Of a stretch of 14,906 nucleotides of DNA, positions 1-5,674 are shown piece after piece. Made by a program: the position numbers and the translations under genes. The stretch covers positions 1 to 14,906 of the forward strand of contig JAICUS010000075.1 of the NCBI GenBank assembly GCA_025935735.1, written 5' to 3'. Within the stretch, counting starts at the first letter, position 1; each line of letters opens with the position of its first letter. The notes under the pieces were generated by a model. That model had not been told where the DNA came from. It made no database searches and saw only the letters and a list, made by a program, of their open reading frames with translations. The DNA comes from Solirubrobacteraceae bacterium (lineage in GTDB: Bacteria > Actinomycetota > Thermoleophilia > Solirubrobacterales > Solirubrobacteraceae).

Positions 1-2
1 CG

Positions 3-228
3 GCTGGGTAGGGGAATGGTCTCTTCGCCGCGGCCGCGAGGGTCGAGTGTGCGTGTTTGTACGCCCCCGTTGCGCGAGTCGATCACGATCGCACGGACGA
101 CTAATGCACCTCTTTCACGTGTGGGAATCTAGGAACCCTATGGGTACCTAGATTCCCTCACCCCCTCGGCGGCGCCACGGAAACGATCACCGCGCACCGC
201 GGCCGAGACCCTCGCTTCCCTACCCAGC
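3..228. repeat. Imperfect outer inverted repeat enclosing the gene-free left end
   Basis: GCTGGGTAGGG at 3-13 is exactly repeated in inverted orientation at 218-228. Just inside it, GGTCTC (18-23) pairs with GAGACC (205-210), and both sides continue into similar GCGGCCGCG-type sequence with gaps. The interior carries the stronger palindrome at 119-161. No open frame with normal codon use is visible in 1-246. The arrangement could be a small non-autonomous mobile element or a decayed one, but no target-site duplication or transposase is visible, and the left end lies at the window border. It could also be chance in GC-rich sequence. Confidence 0.35.
119..161. repeat. Long palindrome (20-bp arms, 3-nt loop)
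   Basis: The arm GTGTGGGAATCTAGGAACCC (119-138) pairs with 142-161 with only two mismatches and a TAT loop (139-141). Bases 123-133 and 147-157 are perfectly complementary, and the arms are unusually AT-containing for this genome. It lies 86 nt downstream of the stop codon of the dehydrogenase gene on the minus strand, so its transcript could form a terminator-like hairpin, but no U-tract follows in either direction. Alternatives are a regulator operator for a gene to the left of the window, or the core of a small repeat element. Confidence 0.6.
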
Positions 229-246
229 AGGCAGCTCGCCAACAGC

Positions 247-972
247 TCAGCGGCGCAGGCGGAGGTTCTGCATCCCGCCGTCGACGTGCAGCGCGACGCC
301 GGTGCTGGAGCCCGCCTCGGGCGAGGCCAGGTAGGCGATCGCCTCGGCGACCTCGGGCGCGCTGACCAGCCGCCCCATCGGCTGGCGCGCGTTCAGCGCG
401 GCGCGCTCGGCCTCCGGGTCCTCGGCGGCCTCGAGCAGCCGCCCGACCCACGGGGTGTCCGCGGTGCCCGGGCAGACGCAGTTGACCCGGATGCCCTCGG
501 CCACGTGGTCGGCCGCCATGGCGAGCGTGAGCGAGTAGACCGCGCCCTTGGACGCGCTGTAGAGCGCGCGGTTGGGCAGCCCGGCGGTGGCGGCGACCGA
601 GCAGGTGTTGACGATCGCCGCGCAGTCGGAGCGCCGGAGATGGGGGAGTGCGGCGCGGGCCACGCGGACCATGCCGAGCACGTTGACGTCGAGCACCCGG
701 TGCCACTCGGCGTCGTCGTTGTCGGCCACCGTGCCCTGCGCGCCGATGCCGGCGTTGTTGATCACGACGTCCAGCCCGCCCAGCCGGGCCGCGGCGGCCT
801 CCACGGCCGCCCGCACCGACGCGTCGTCGGTCACGTCGGCCGCGAAGAGCTCCGCGCCGGGCGGCGCCTCGCCCTGCAGGTCGAGCACCGCCACCGCCCA
901 GCCGCGGGAGAGCAGCAGCTCCGCCGCCGCGCGGCCGATCCCCGACGCGCCGCCCGTGACCAGCGCCCGCAT
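247..972 (-). CDS. NAD(P)-dependent short-chain dehydrogenase/reductase (SDR)
   Basis: This is a 241-residue classical SDR. Visible motifs are the Rossmann glycine motif TGGASGIG (residues 6-13), D31 at the end of beta-2 (which usually favours NAD over NADP), NNAG (72-75), N98, and the catalytic S125, Y138 and K142 (YSASK). The segment CPGTADTPW follows, then the C-terminal DGG. The CPGT-x-x-TP style resembles sugar-acid or hydroxy-acid dehydrogenases such as 2-keto-3-deoxy-L-fuconate dehydrogenase, but the substrate cannot be assigned. The ATG shares one base with the stop of the upstream permease (TGATG) and has no Shine-Dalgarno sequence, so translation is probably coupled. It is the last gene of the ThDP enzyme-permease-SDR cluster and probably oxidises or reduces a product of the ThDP enzyme. 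Confidence 0.93.
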   Translation of the reverse strand: MRALVTGGASGIGRAAAELLLSRGWAVAVLDLQGEAPPGAELFAADVTDDASVRAAVEAAAARLGGLDVVINNAGIGAQGTVADNDDAEWHRVLDVNVLGMVRVARAALPHLRRSDCAAIVNTCSVAATAGLPNRALYSASKGAVYSLTLAMAADHVAEGIRVNCVCPGTADTPWVGRLLEAAEDPEAERAALNARQPMGRLVSAPEVAEAIAYLASPEAGSSTGVALHVDGGMQNLRLRR

Positions 973-2399
973 CAGATCGCGGCGTGCGCGGTGGCCGCGC
1001 GCTCGAGCTCCTCGATCTCGCGCTCGGCCAGCCTCGCCTCCGCGCGGACGTCGATCGTGCGGGCGAACCACCAGTACAGGCCGCCGGCGATCGGCAGGCC
1101 GAGGAACAGCGACAGGTCGGCGCCGTCCATCGCCTTGGACACCCAGCCGGTGAACTTCGGCGTGGAGAAGAACGGGACCATCGCCGCGAGGCCGATGACG
1201 TAGGCCGCGATCCCCCGCCAGGCCCAGCGGCCGTAGATCCCGTCGGGCTTGAAGATCTCCGCCACCGCGTAGTGGCCCTTGCGCACGACGTAGTAGTCGA
1301 CCAGGTTGACCGCCGTCCAGGGCACGAACAGGTAGAGGATCAACAGCAGGAAGCTGTTGAAGTTGTCCAGGAAGTTCGCGCTCGCCGCAAAGGCGACGAC
1401 CAGCGACAGCAAGCCGGTGAAGCCGATCATCACCACGCGCACGAGCAGCGTCGGCCGGACCTTCCGGAACGAGTCGACCGCGCTGATCAGCGTCAGCGAG
1501 CCGCCGTAGAGGTTCAGCGCGGTGACCGAGATCAGCCCCAGCGCGGAGAACAGCAGCACGATCGTCCCGAAGCCGTCGAAGATGCCGTTGCCGGTGTCGT
1601 AGATCGACTTCACGGTGTCGAAGTTCTTGCCGGCCGACGCGGCCAGCAGCGAGCCGAGGGCCATCAGCCAGAACCCGCCCAGCGCCGAGCCCCAGTAGGT
1701 CCACAGGAACGTCTTGCGCACCGTCACGTCCGGCGGCAGGTAGCGCGAGTAGTCGGACACGTAGATCGCCCACGAGATCTGGTAGCCGGCGGTGACGCCG
1801 AACTGGGTGAGGAACGGCGTCAGCTCGAAGTTGCTGAACGAGAGCTGCCCCGACGGCAGCCCCAGCGTGACGATCGCGCCGATGGTGAACACGCCGAAGA
1901 TCAGCAGGAAGGCGTACGTCAGCCCCTGCTCGACCCGGTGGATGAAGTCGTAGCCGATCAGCGCCACGACCACCGCGAGCAGCGTGGCGATGGCGATCCC
2001 CGGCTTGACCGCCAGGTGGATGGTCTGCTTGCCCGCGTCGCCGGCCAGGATCGTGTTGAAGACGTTGAAGCCGGCGTACTGGACGTAGGCGAACAGCCAC
2101 ACCAGCAGCGCCCCGACATAGCCGAACTGCGGCCGCGACTGGACCATCTGCGGCAGCCCGAGCTGCGGCCCCTGGGCGGAGTGGAACGCCATGAAGAACG
2201 TCCCGACGAACACGCCCAGGAAGATCGCGATCAGCGACCACAGCAGGTCGCCCCCGATGCTCACGCCGACCACGCCGACCGCCAGCGTGGCGATCTGCGC
2301 GTTGCCCATGAACCACAGCGGCCCGAGGTGCCAGAGCTTGCCGTGGCGCTCCGACAGCGGCACGTAGTCGATCGACCGGACCTCCACCTGCGTTGCCAC
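972..2399 (-). CDS. NCS1-family permease (nucleobase/hydantoin/allantoin-type cation symporter)
   Basis: This 475-residue polytopic membrane protein has about 12 hydrophobic segments. The N-terminal ERHGKLWHLGPLWFMGNAQ and the loop GPQLGLPQMVQSRPQFGYVG (about residues 75-95) are characteristic of the NCS1 purine/cytosine/hydantoin symporter family; length is normal. Family members import nucleobases, hydantoins, allantoin, thiamine or its precursors with Na+ or H+; the substrate here is unknown. The start is GTG at 2397-2399, chosen because AGAGGGGG (2408-2415) lies 8 nt upstream and overlaps the stop codon of the ThDP gene; the frame is open further upstream but overlaps that gene. The C-terminal tail is a charged, helical EAxLAEREIEELER-type segment in the cytoplasm. 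It is the transporter of a three- or four-gene operon. Confidence 0.93.
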   Translation of the reverse strand: MATQVEVRSIDYVPLSERHGKLWHLGPLWFMGNAQIATLAVGVVGVSIGGDLLWSLIAIFLGVFVGTFFMAFHSAQGPQLGLPQMVQSRPQFGYVGALLVWLFAYVQYAGFNVFNTILAGDAGKQTIHLAVKPGIAIATLLAVVVALIGYDFIHRVEQGLTYAFLLIFGVFTIGAIVTLGLPSGQLSFSNFELTPFLTQFGVTAGYQISWAIYVSDYSRYLPPDVTVRKTFLWTYWGSALGGFWLMALGSLLAASAGKNFDTVKSIYDTGNGIFDGFGTIVLLFSALGLISVTALNLYGGSLTLISAVDSFRKVRPTLLVRVVMIGFTGLLSLVVAFAASANFLDNFNSFLLLILYLFVPWTAVNLVDYYVVRKGHYAVAEIFKPDGIYGRWAWRGIAAYVIGLAAMVPFFSTPKFTGWVSKAMDGADLSLFLGLPIAGGLYWWFARTIDVRAEARLAEREIEELERAATAHAAI

Positions 2400-2413
2400 C
2401 GGGTTGACCCCCT

Positions 2414-3946
2414 CTAGACGACGGCCTCGATCACGTGCGGGCCGGGCTCGGACATAGCTTCCCGCAACGCCGCGGCCAGCGCGTCCACGTCGGTCACCCG
2501 CCGGCCGGGCACGCCCATCGCCTCCGCCAGCCCGGCGAAGCCCAGCTCCGGCCCGGCGATGTCCATCAGCGCGCGCGCCGCCTCGCCGCGCTCGGCGCCC
2601 ACGCGGGTGAACTCGAACTCGAGGATGGCGTAGGAGCGGTTGGCCACGATCACCGTCGTGACGTCGAGCCCCTCGCGCGCCTGCGTCCACAGCGCCTGGA
2701 TGGTGTACATGGCCGAGCCGTCGGCCTCCAGCGCCAGCACGGGCCGGTCCGGGCAGGCGACCGCCGCGCCCGTGGCCGCCGGCAGCCCCCAGCCGATCGC
2801 GCCGCCGGTGAGCAGCAGGTAGTCGTGCTCGGGCGCGCTCAGGGTCTGCTGCTGGAAGAAGATCGAGGCGGTCACGGACTCGTCGACGACCACGGCGCCC
2901 TCGGGCAGCAGCGCGCCGACGGCCCGGGTGAGGCTGTCGAGCGTGAGCTCGCCGGTCGGCAGCTCGGGGCGCTCGAGCGGCTCGGCCGGCGCTGCGTCTG
3001 TGGCGCCGAGGGCGTCCGCGAGCGCCTCCAGCGCGCCCACCGCGTCCTCCTCGGGCGTGGCCAGCACGTGGACCGCCGTGTCCGGCGCGGATAGCCGGCT
3101 CGGCACGCCGGGGTAGGCGAAGAACCCCACGGGCGCGCGCGTGCCCACGGTGACGAGGCTGTCCAGCCCGGCCAGCGCATCGATGGCCAGCTCGGAGATG
3201 TAGGGCAGCGGCTGCGGGCGGAAGCGGGCGCCGCCGCGCGCCACGCGAGTGGGCAGCGTGTCGTGCAGCACCCGCACGCCGGTGGCGGCGATCCGCGCCG
3301 CGGCCCGCAGCCCGGCGTCGCGCAGCGCCGGCGAGCCGAGCAGCAGCGCGCCCGCGCCGCTCCGCAGCGCCGCCGCCGCCCGCTCCACGGCCTCCTCCGG
3401 CACCGGCGGGCGCGGCACGGGCTCCACCGGCGCGGCGGGGCCCGCGCTCTCGTCCCAGCCGGCGTCGGCCGGCAGGATCAAGGTGGAGATCCCGCCGCCC
3501 CGCGAGCGCGCCGCGGCCACCCCGGCGGCCGCGTCGGCCGCCGCCGAGCGCGCGTCGCGCGCCGTGGCCAGCCAGTGCGACGCGGGCCGGGCGACCGACT
3601 CGATGTCGCTGGTCAGCGGCGCGTTCAGCGGCCGGTGCATGACCGCGTGCTCGCCGACGAGGTTCACCATCGGCACGCCCGCCTTGTACGCGTTGTGCAG
3701 GTTGGCGAATGCGTTCCCCAGGCCCGGCCCGAGGTGCAGCAGCGTGGCCGCGGGCGCGTCCGCCATCCGCGCGTACCCGTCGGCGGCGCCCGTGGCCACG
3801 CCCTCGAACAGGGTGAGCACGCCGCGCACGTCGCCCACCCGGTCCAGCGCCGAGACGAGGTGCATCTCGGACGTGCCCGGGTTGGCGAAGCAGGTGCTCA
3901 CCCCGCCCGCGGCCAGCGTGCGCAGGACGCTCTCGGCGCCGTTCAA
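2414..3946 (-). CDS. Thiamine-diphosphate-dependent enzyme, acetolactate synthase-like clade
   Basis: This protein of about 510 residues has the three-domain ThDP fold. The N-terminal Pyr domain opens NGAESVLRTL..FANPGTSEMH and holds the conserved glutamate in LFEGVATGAADGYARM (about E48), which activates the ThDP aminopyrimidine. A shortened central domain spans about 185-310. The PP domain carries EADGSAMYT (from about 407) followed by VANRSY, the Mg-ThDP site. In this clade the usual GDG is ADG. Members are annotated as acetolactate synthase large subunit or benzoylformate decarboxylase-like. With no small regulatory subunit nearby and a catabolic-looking operon, a 2-oxo-acid decarboxylase or carboligase is more likely than branched-chain biosynthesis. 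The start is TTG at 3944-3946, since the homology begins exactly there (family N-terminus M-NGAES) and GGCGGA lies just upstream. The permease gene starts 14 nt after its stop. Confidence 0.88.
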   Translation of the reverse strand: MNGAESVLRTLAAGGVSTCFANPGTSEMHLVSALDRVGDVRGVLTLFEGVATGAADGYARMADAPAATLLHLGPGLGNAFANLHNAYKAGVPMVNLVGEHAVMHRPLNAPLTSDIESVARPASHWLATARDARSAAADAAAGVAAARSRGGGISTLILPADAGWDESAGPAAPVEPVPRPPVPEEAVERAAAALRSGAGALLLGSPALRDAGLRAAARIAATGVRVLHDTLPTRVARGGARFRPQPLPYISELAIDALAGLDSLVTVGTRAPVGFFAYPGVPSRLSAPDTAVHVLATPEEDAVGALEALADALGATDAAPAEPLERPELPTGELTLDSLTRAVGALLPEGAVVVDESVTASIFFQQQTLSAPEHDYLLLTGGAIGWGLPAATGAAVACPDRPVLALEADGSAMYTIQALWTQAREGLDVTTVIVANRSYAILEFEFTRVGAERGEAARALMDIAGPELGFAGLAEAMGVPGRRVTDVDALAAALREAMSEPGPHVIEAVV

Positions 3947-3951
3947 GTGAT

Positions 3952-3968
3952 CCGCCCCATGGGGGCGG
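3952..3968 (-). promoter_or_regulatory. Hairpin covering the ribosome-binding site of the ThDP gene
   Basis: CCGCCCC (3952-3958) and GGGGCGG (3962-3968) are perfect 7-bp arms around a 3-nt loop. In the minus-strand mRNA the 3' arm is the GGGGCGG that also serves as the probable Shine-Dalgarno for the TTG start at 3946, five nt beyond the arm. The hairpin sits in the 26-nt gap after the ParB-like gene. It could hide the ribosome-binding site until ribosomes leave the upstream gene (coupling), or act as a weak attenuator. The base pairing is seen; the regulatory role is inferred. Confidence 0.4.
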
Positions 3969-3972
3969 GAAT

Positions 3973-4440
3973 CTACGGCACCTCGACGGCGTCGATCGTC
4001 GCGGCGCCGCGGGCCCGCGCCACGCTGACGCGGTGGTGCCCGTCGCGGACGGCGTAGCCGTCGCCGAAGCGGACCACGGAGATCGGCGGGAGCGGCCGGC
4101 CGAGGTGCTCGGCCATCCACACCCGCTGCCAGCGCCCGCGCGCGGCGCGCGCCGGCCGGAACTCGCGGTCGAACTGCTGCGCCCGGGCGGGCTCGAGCGT
4201 CGCGGTGAGGCACGCCAGCGGGATCTCGCGCGTGCCCCGCGGGAGACGGGTCCGCTCGCGCAGGACGTCGCGGTCGTCGACCACGTCGAGCATCGGCGCG
4301 GGGCTGCGGCGCAGCGTGCCCAGGAGCGCTGCCCGGCGACGGGCCCGCATGGCGCGCCGGAAAGCCAGCTCGGCGTCGGTATGGGGGTTGCCGGTGGAGA
4401 GCATGCGCTGCAGCCTGAAGCTGAGGCCCGTACGGCACAT
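3973..4440 (-). CDS. ParB/sulfiredoxin-fold small protein
   Basis: The protein has 155 residues from ATG 4440. The C-terminal half (about 75-155) ends with ISVVRFGDGYAVRDGHHRVSVARARGA, the GHHR phosphate-binding signature of the ParB N-terminal/Srx-like domain (residues 134-137). The N-terminal half is basic (RRAMRARRRAALLGTLRR) and could contact nucleic acid. There is no CTP-dependent ParB clamp region or HTH, so this is not a chromosome-segregation ParB; such stand-alone proteins are widespread in actinobacteria without known function. The ATG at 4402-4404 (residue 13, MLSTGNPHTD) with AGG 9 nt upstream is a good alternative start giving 143 residues. It ends 26 nt before the ThDP gene on the same strand and may be its operon leader. 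It is divergent from the DUF1707 gene. Confidence 0.75.
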   Translation of the reverse strand: MCRTGLSFRLQRMLSTGNPHTDAELAFRRAMRARRRAALLGTLRRSPAPMLDVVDDRDVLRERTRLPRGTREIPLACLTATLEPARAQQFDREFRPARAARGRWQRVWMAEHLGRPLPPISVVRFGDGYAVRDGHHRVSVARARGAATIDAVEVP

Positions 4441-4465
4441 CAGGCAGATGGAGCGGATCGGGCCT

Positions 4466-4471
4466 TACCCT
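4466..4471 (+). promoter_or_regulatory. -10 box (TACCCT) of a leaderless DUF1707 transcript
   Basis: TACCCT fits the actinobacterial -10 consensus TANNNT and ends 7 nt before the GTG start at 4479, so transcription would begin at or next to the start codon. No Shine-Dalgarno is present in front of that GTG and no convincing -35 element is seen. Confidence 0.6.
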
Positions 4472-4478
4472 CCACGGT

Positions 4479-5105
4479 GTGAGTGACGATCCGCTGCCCG
4501 AGCTGCGCGCCTCAGACGAAGACCGCGAGCGCACCGCGGAGACGTTGCGCCGCGCCGCCGGCGAGGGCCGGCTGACGATGGACGAGCTCGAGGAGCGCCT
4601 CCACACCACTTACGAGGCCCGTACGCACCGCGAGCTGGAGGGCCTTACCCGCGACGTCGTGTCGCCCGGCGAGGCGCGGGCGGCGCGCCGGGTGCCCGTC
4701 CGGCGCGGCGACGGCGGCGCGCACTGGCTCATCTCGGTCATGAGCGGGCGCGACCGCAAGGGTCGCTGGCGCGTCGGGCGCCGCTGCAACGTGATCAACG
4801 TCATGGGCGGCTCGGACCTCGACCTCAACGACGCCGAGCTGGCCGACGACTACGTCGAGCTGACGGTGTTCTCGCTGATGGGCGGCGCCGACATCCGCGT
4901 GCCCGAGGGGCTGAACGTCGAGGTGTCGGAGTTCGCGTTCATGGGCGGCAACAGCGTCCGCCTGGGCGACGAGCTGCCCGACCCCGGCGGCCCGGTGCTG
5001 CGGCTGCGGCTGCTGTCGATCATGGGCGGCACCGACGTCAAGCGCGGGCGCAGGCTGTCCAAGCGGGAGCGCCAGCGCCAGAAGGAGCTCGAGAAGCGCG
5101 GATGA
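4479..5105 (+). CDS. DUF1707 protein with MGG-turn beta-repeat C-terminal half
   Basis: This is a 208-residue soluble protein. Residues 9-60 (RASDEDRERTAETLRRAAGEGRL..DELEERL..YEARTHRELEGLTRDV) form a DUF1707 domain, a short helical module common near the N-terminus of actinobacterial membrane or envelope proteins. Residues 83-190 contain five evenly built turns: VMSG (87-90), VMGG (108-111), LMGG (133-136), FMGG (154-157) and IMGG (181-184), each after a beta-like strand. This matches the LiaF-like C-terminal (DUF2154-type) beta-solenoid of cell-wall stress proteins. No membrane segment or signal peptide is visible, and the tail is highly charged (KRERQRQKELEKRG). Start: GTG 4479, placed by the leaderless -10 box. 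A role in envelope-stress sensing is a family-based guess. Confidence 0.85.
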   Translation: MSDDPLPELRASDEDRERTAETLRRAAGEGRLTMDELEERLHTTYEARTHRELEGLTRDVVSPGEARAARRVPVRRGDGGAHWLISVMSGRDRKGRWRVGRRCNVINVMGGSDLDLNDAELADDYVELTVFSLMGGADIRVPEGLNVEVSEFAFMGGNSVRLGDELPDPGGPVLRLRLLSIMGGTDVKRGRRLSKRERQRQKELEKRG

Positions 5106-5122
5106 GATCGCTCGGGGGCCCA

Positions 5123-5175
5123 CCCGACCGGCGACGTGTCGCAGCGCCGGCCGGTAGGAGCCTCCGCCGGTCGGG
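5123..5175. terminator. Bidirectional GC-rich hairpin between convergent genes
   Basis: CCCGACCGGCG (5123-5133) and CGCCGGTCGGG (5165-5175) are perfect 11-bp inverted arms. They lie between the stop of the DUF1707 gene (5105, plus) and the stop of the hypothetical gene (5181, minus). An alternative smaller hairpin uses CCGGCG (5128-5133) with CGCCGG (5145-5150). No U-tract follows on either side, as is common for actinobacterial terminators. Confidence 0.6.
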
Positions 5176-5180
5176 CACCC

Positions 5181-5501
5181 CTAGCGGCCGCGTTCGAGGG
5201 CGAGCGGTACGAGCCGGGCGGTGATCGCCCCGATCGCCACGCGCTCGGCGGTCCCCGGGCGCAGGTCGCCGCGGGCGGTGCGGTCGTCGCGCGGCGGCGC
5301 GGTCAGCCCGAACAGACGGTGGCCGAACTCCGCGGCGTGCAGGCGCAGCGCGCGGCCGGCGTCGGGCCGCGAGAGCCGCCAGCCGGAGGCCACGAGCCGC
5401 GGTCCGTGCCACAGCTCCCACTTCCAGCGCCGGAACGGCAGCCGGCCCGGCGGGAGCGGGTAGAGGGTGTAGGCGAACTCGAGGCCCTGAACGGTCGGCA
5501 C
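5181..5501 (-). CDS. Hypothetical protein, 106 residues
   Basis: I do not recognise this family. The N-terminal part, PTVQGLEFAYTLYPLPPGRLPFRRWKWELWHGPRLVASGWRLSRPDAGRALRLHAAEFGHRLFGL, is rich in aromatic residues and Trp/Arg and reads like a small alpha/beta domain; the C-terminal 35 residues are Ala/Arg/Gly-rich. No signal peptide or membrane helix is visible. The frame stays open upstream, but GTG 5499-5501 is chosen because TAGGTT (a TANNNT -10 box) lies 8 nt upstream, giving a leaderless transcript, and because sensible protein sequence begins there. TTG four codons upstream is possible. It is convergent with the DUF1707 gene and divergent from the small membrane peptide. Confidence 0.65.
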   Translation of the reverse strand: MPTVQGLEFAYTLYPLPPGRLPFRRWKWELWHGPRLVASGWRLSRPDAGRALRLHAAEFGHRLFGLTAPPRDDRTARGDLRPGTAERVAIGAITARLVPLALERGR

Positions 5502-5509
5502 GCACCACA

Positions 5510-5515
5510 AACCTA
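5510..5515 (-). promoter_or_regulatory. -10 box (TAGGTT) of the hypothetical gene
   Basis: Read on the minus strand, TAGGTT ends 8 nt before the GTG at 5501, consistent with leaderless transcription. TTGCCG (5537-5532, minus strand), 16 bp upstream, matches the TTGACA -35 at four of six bases and is itself one of the three phased repeats. Confidence 0.45.
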
Positions 5516-5520
5516 GCGCC

Positions 5521-5548
5521 CGGCAATGCCCCGGCAAGGCCGCGGCAA
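5521..5548. repeat. Three CGGCAA direct repeats spaced exactly 11 bp
   Basis: CGGCAA occurs at 5521-5526, 5532-5537 and 5543-5548, each start 11 bp after the last, i.e. on nearly the same DNA face. The first two are also preceded by C and followed by nGCC. The array begins 5 bp upstream of the -10 box of the hypothetical gene and ends 25 bp before the start of the small membrane peptide. Direct repeats with 11-bp period beside a -10 box are the pattern bound by OmpR/SARP-type winged-helix activators. The repeat is seen; the binding role is inferred. Confidence 0.45.
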
Positions 5549-5573
5549 CGACCTTCGGCCAGGCTGCCGCGCC

Positions 5574-5666
5574 ATGAACAACCACTCGCTGCCCGCCCGC
5601 CTCGCCCTCTACGCCGCCGCGGCCGTCACGCTCGTGCTCGCCTATAAGAGCCCGCCTGCGCGATGA
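5574..5666 (+). CDS. Putative 30-residue single-pass membrane peptide
   Basis: The ATG-TGA frame encodes MNNHSLPARLALYAAAAVTL followed by VLAYKSPPAR. It has a short polar N-terminus, a hydrophobic stretch of about 15 residues (10-24) and a basic C-terminus. Nearly all third codon positions are G or C, as in real genes of this window. A weak AGG lies 10 nt upstream of the ATG (5561-5563), and no strong promoter is visible. It ends 8 nt before the start of the biotinyl-carboxyltransferase gene and may be co-transcribed with it. It is too short for any family assignment, and it could be a leader peptide or a chance frame. Confidence 0.4.
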   Translation: MNNHSLPARLALYAAAAVTLVLAYKSPPAR

Positions 5667-5674
5667 TCTGACGG

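Noticed and set aside
984..2417. Long plus-strand frame opposite the NCS1 permease
   Set aside because: It is an antisense shadow rich in Arg, Asp, Glu and Gln, while the minus strand encodes a complete 12-helix transporter.
2414..3946. Assignment of the ThDP enzyme as glyoxylate carboligase (Gcl)
   Set aside because: Gcl lacks the catalytic glutamate that is clearly present here (LFEGVATGAADGYARM), and the protein is shorter than Gcl (about 510 versus about 590 residues).
3967..3975. GGGAATCTA shared with the palindrome arms at 123-131 and 149-157
   Set aside because: Nine shared bases within the stop region of another gene, without the second arm, is not enough to claim a repeated element.
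5643..5648. TATAAG as a possible -10 box for the carboxylase gene
   Set aside because: It lies inside the small peptide frame, no -35 is found upstream, and no Shine-Dalgarno would follow in the resulting leader. The evidence is too weak to list.
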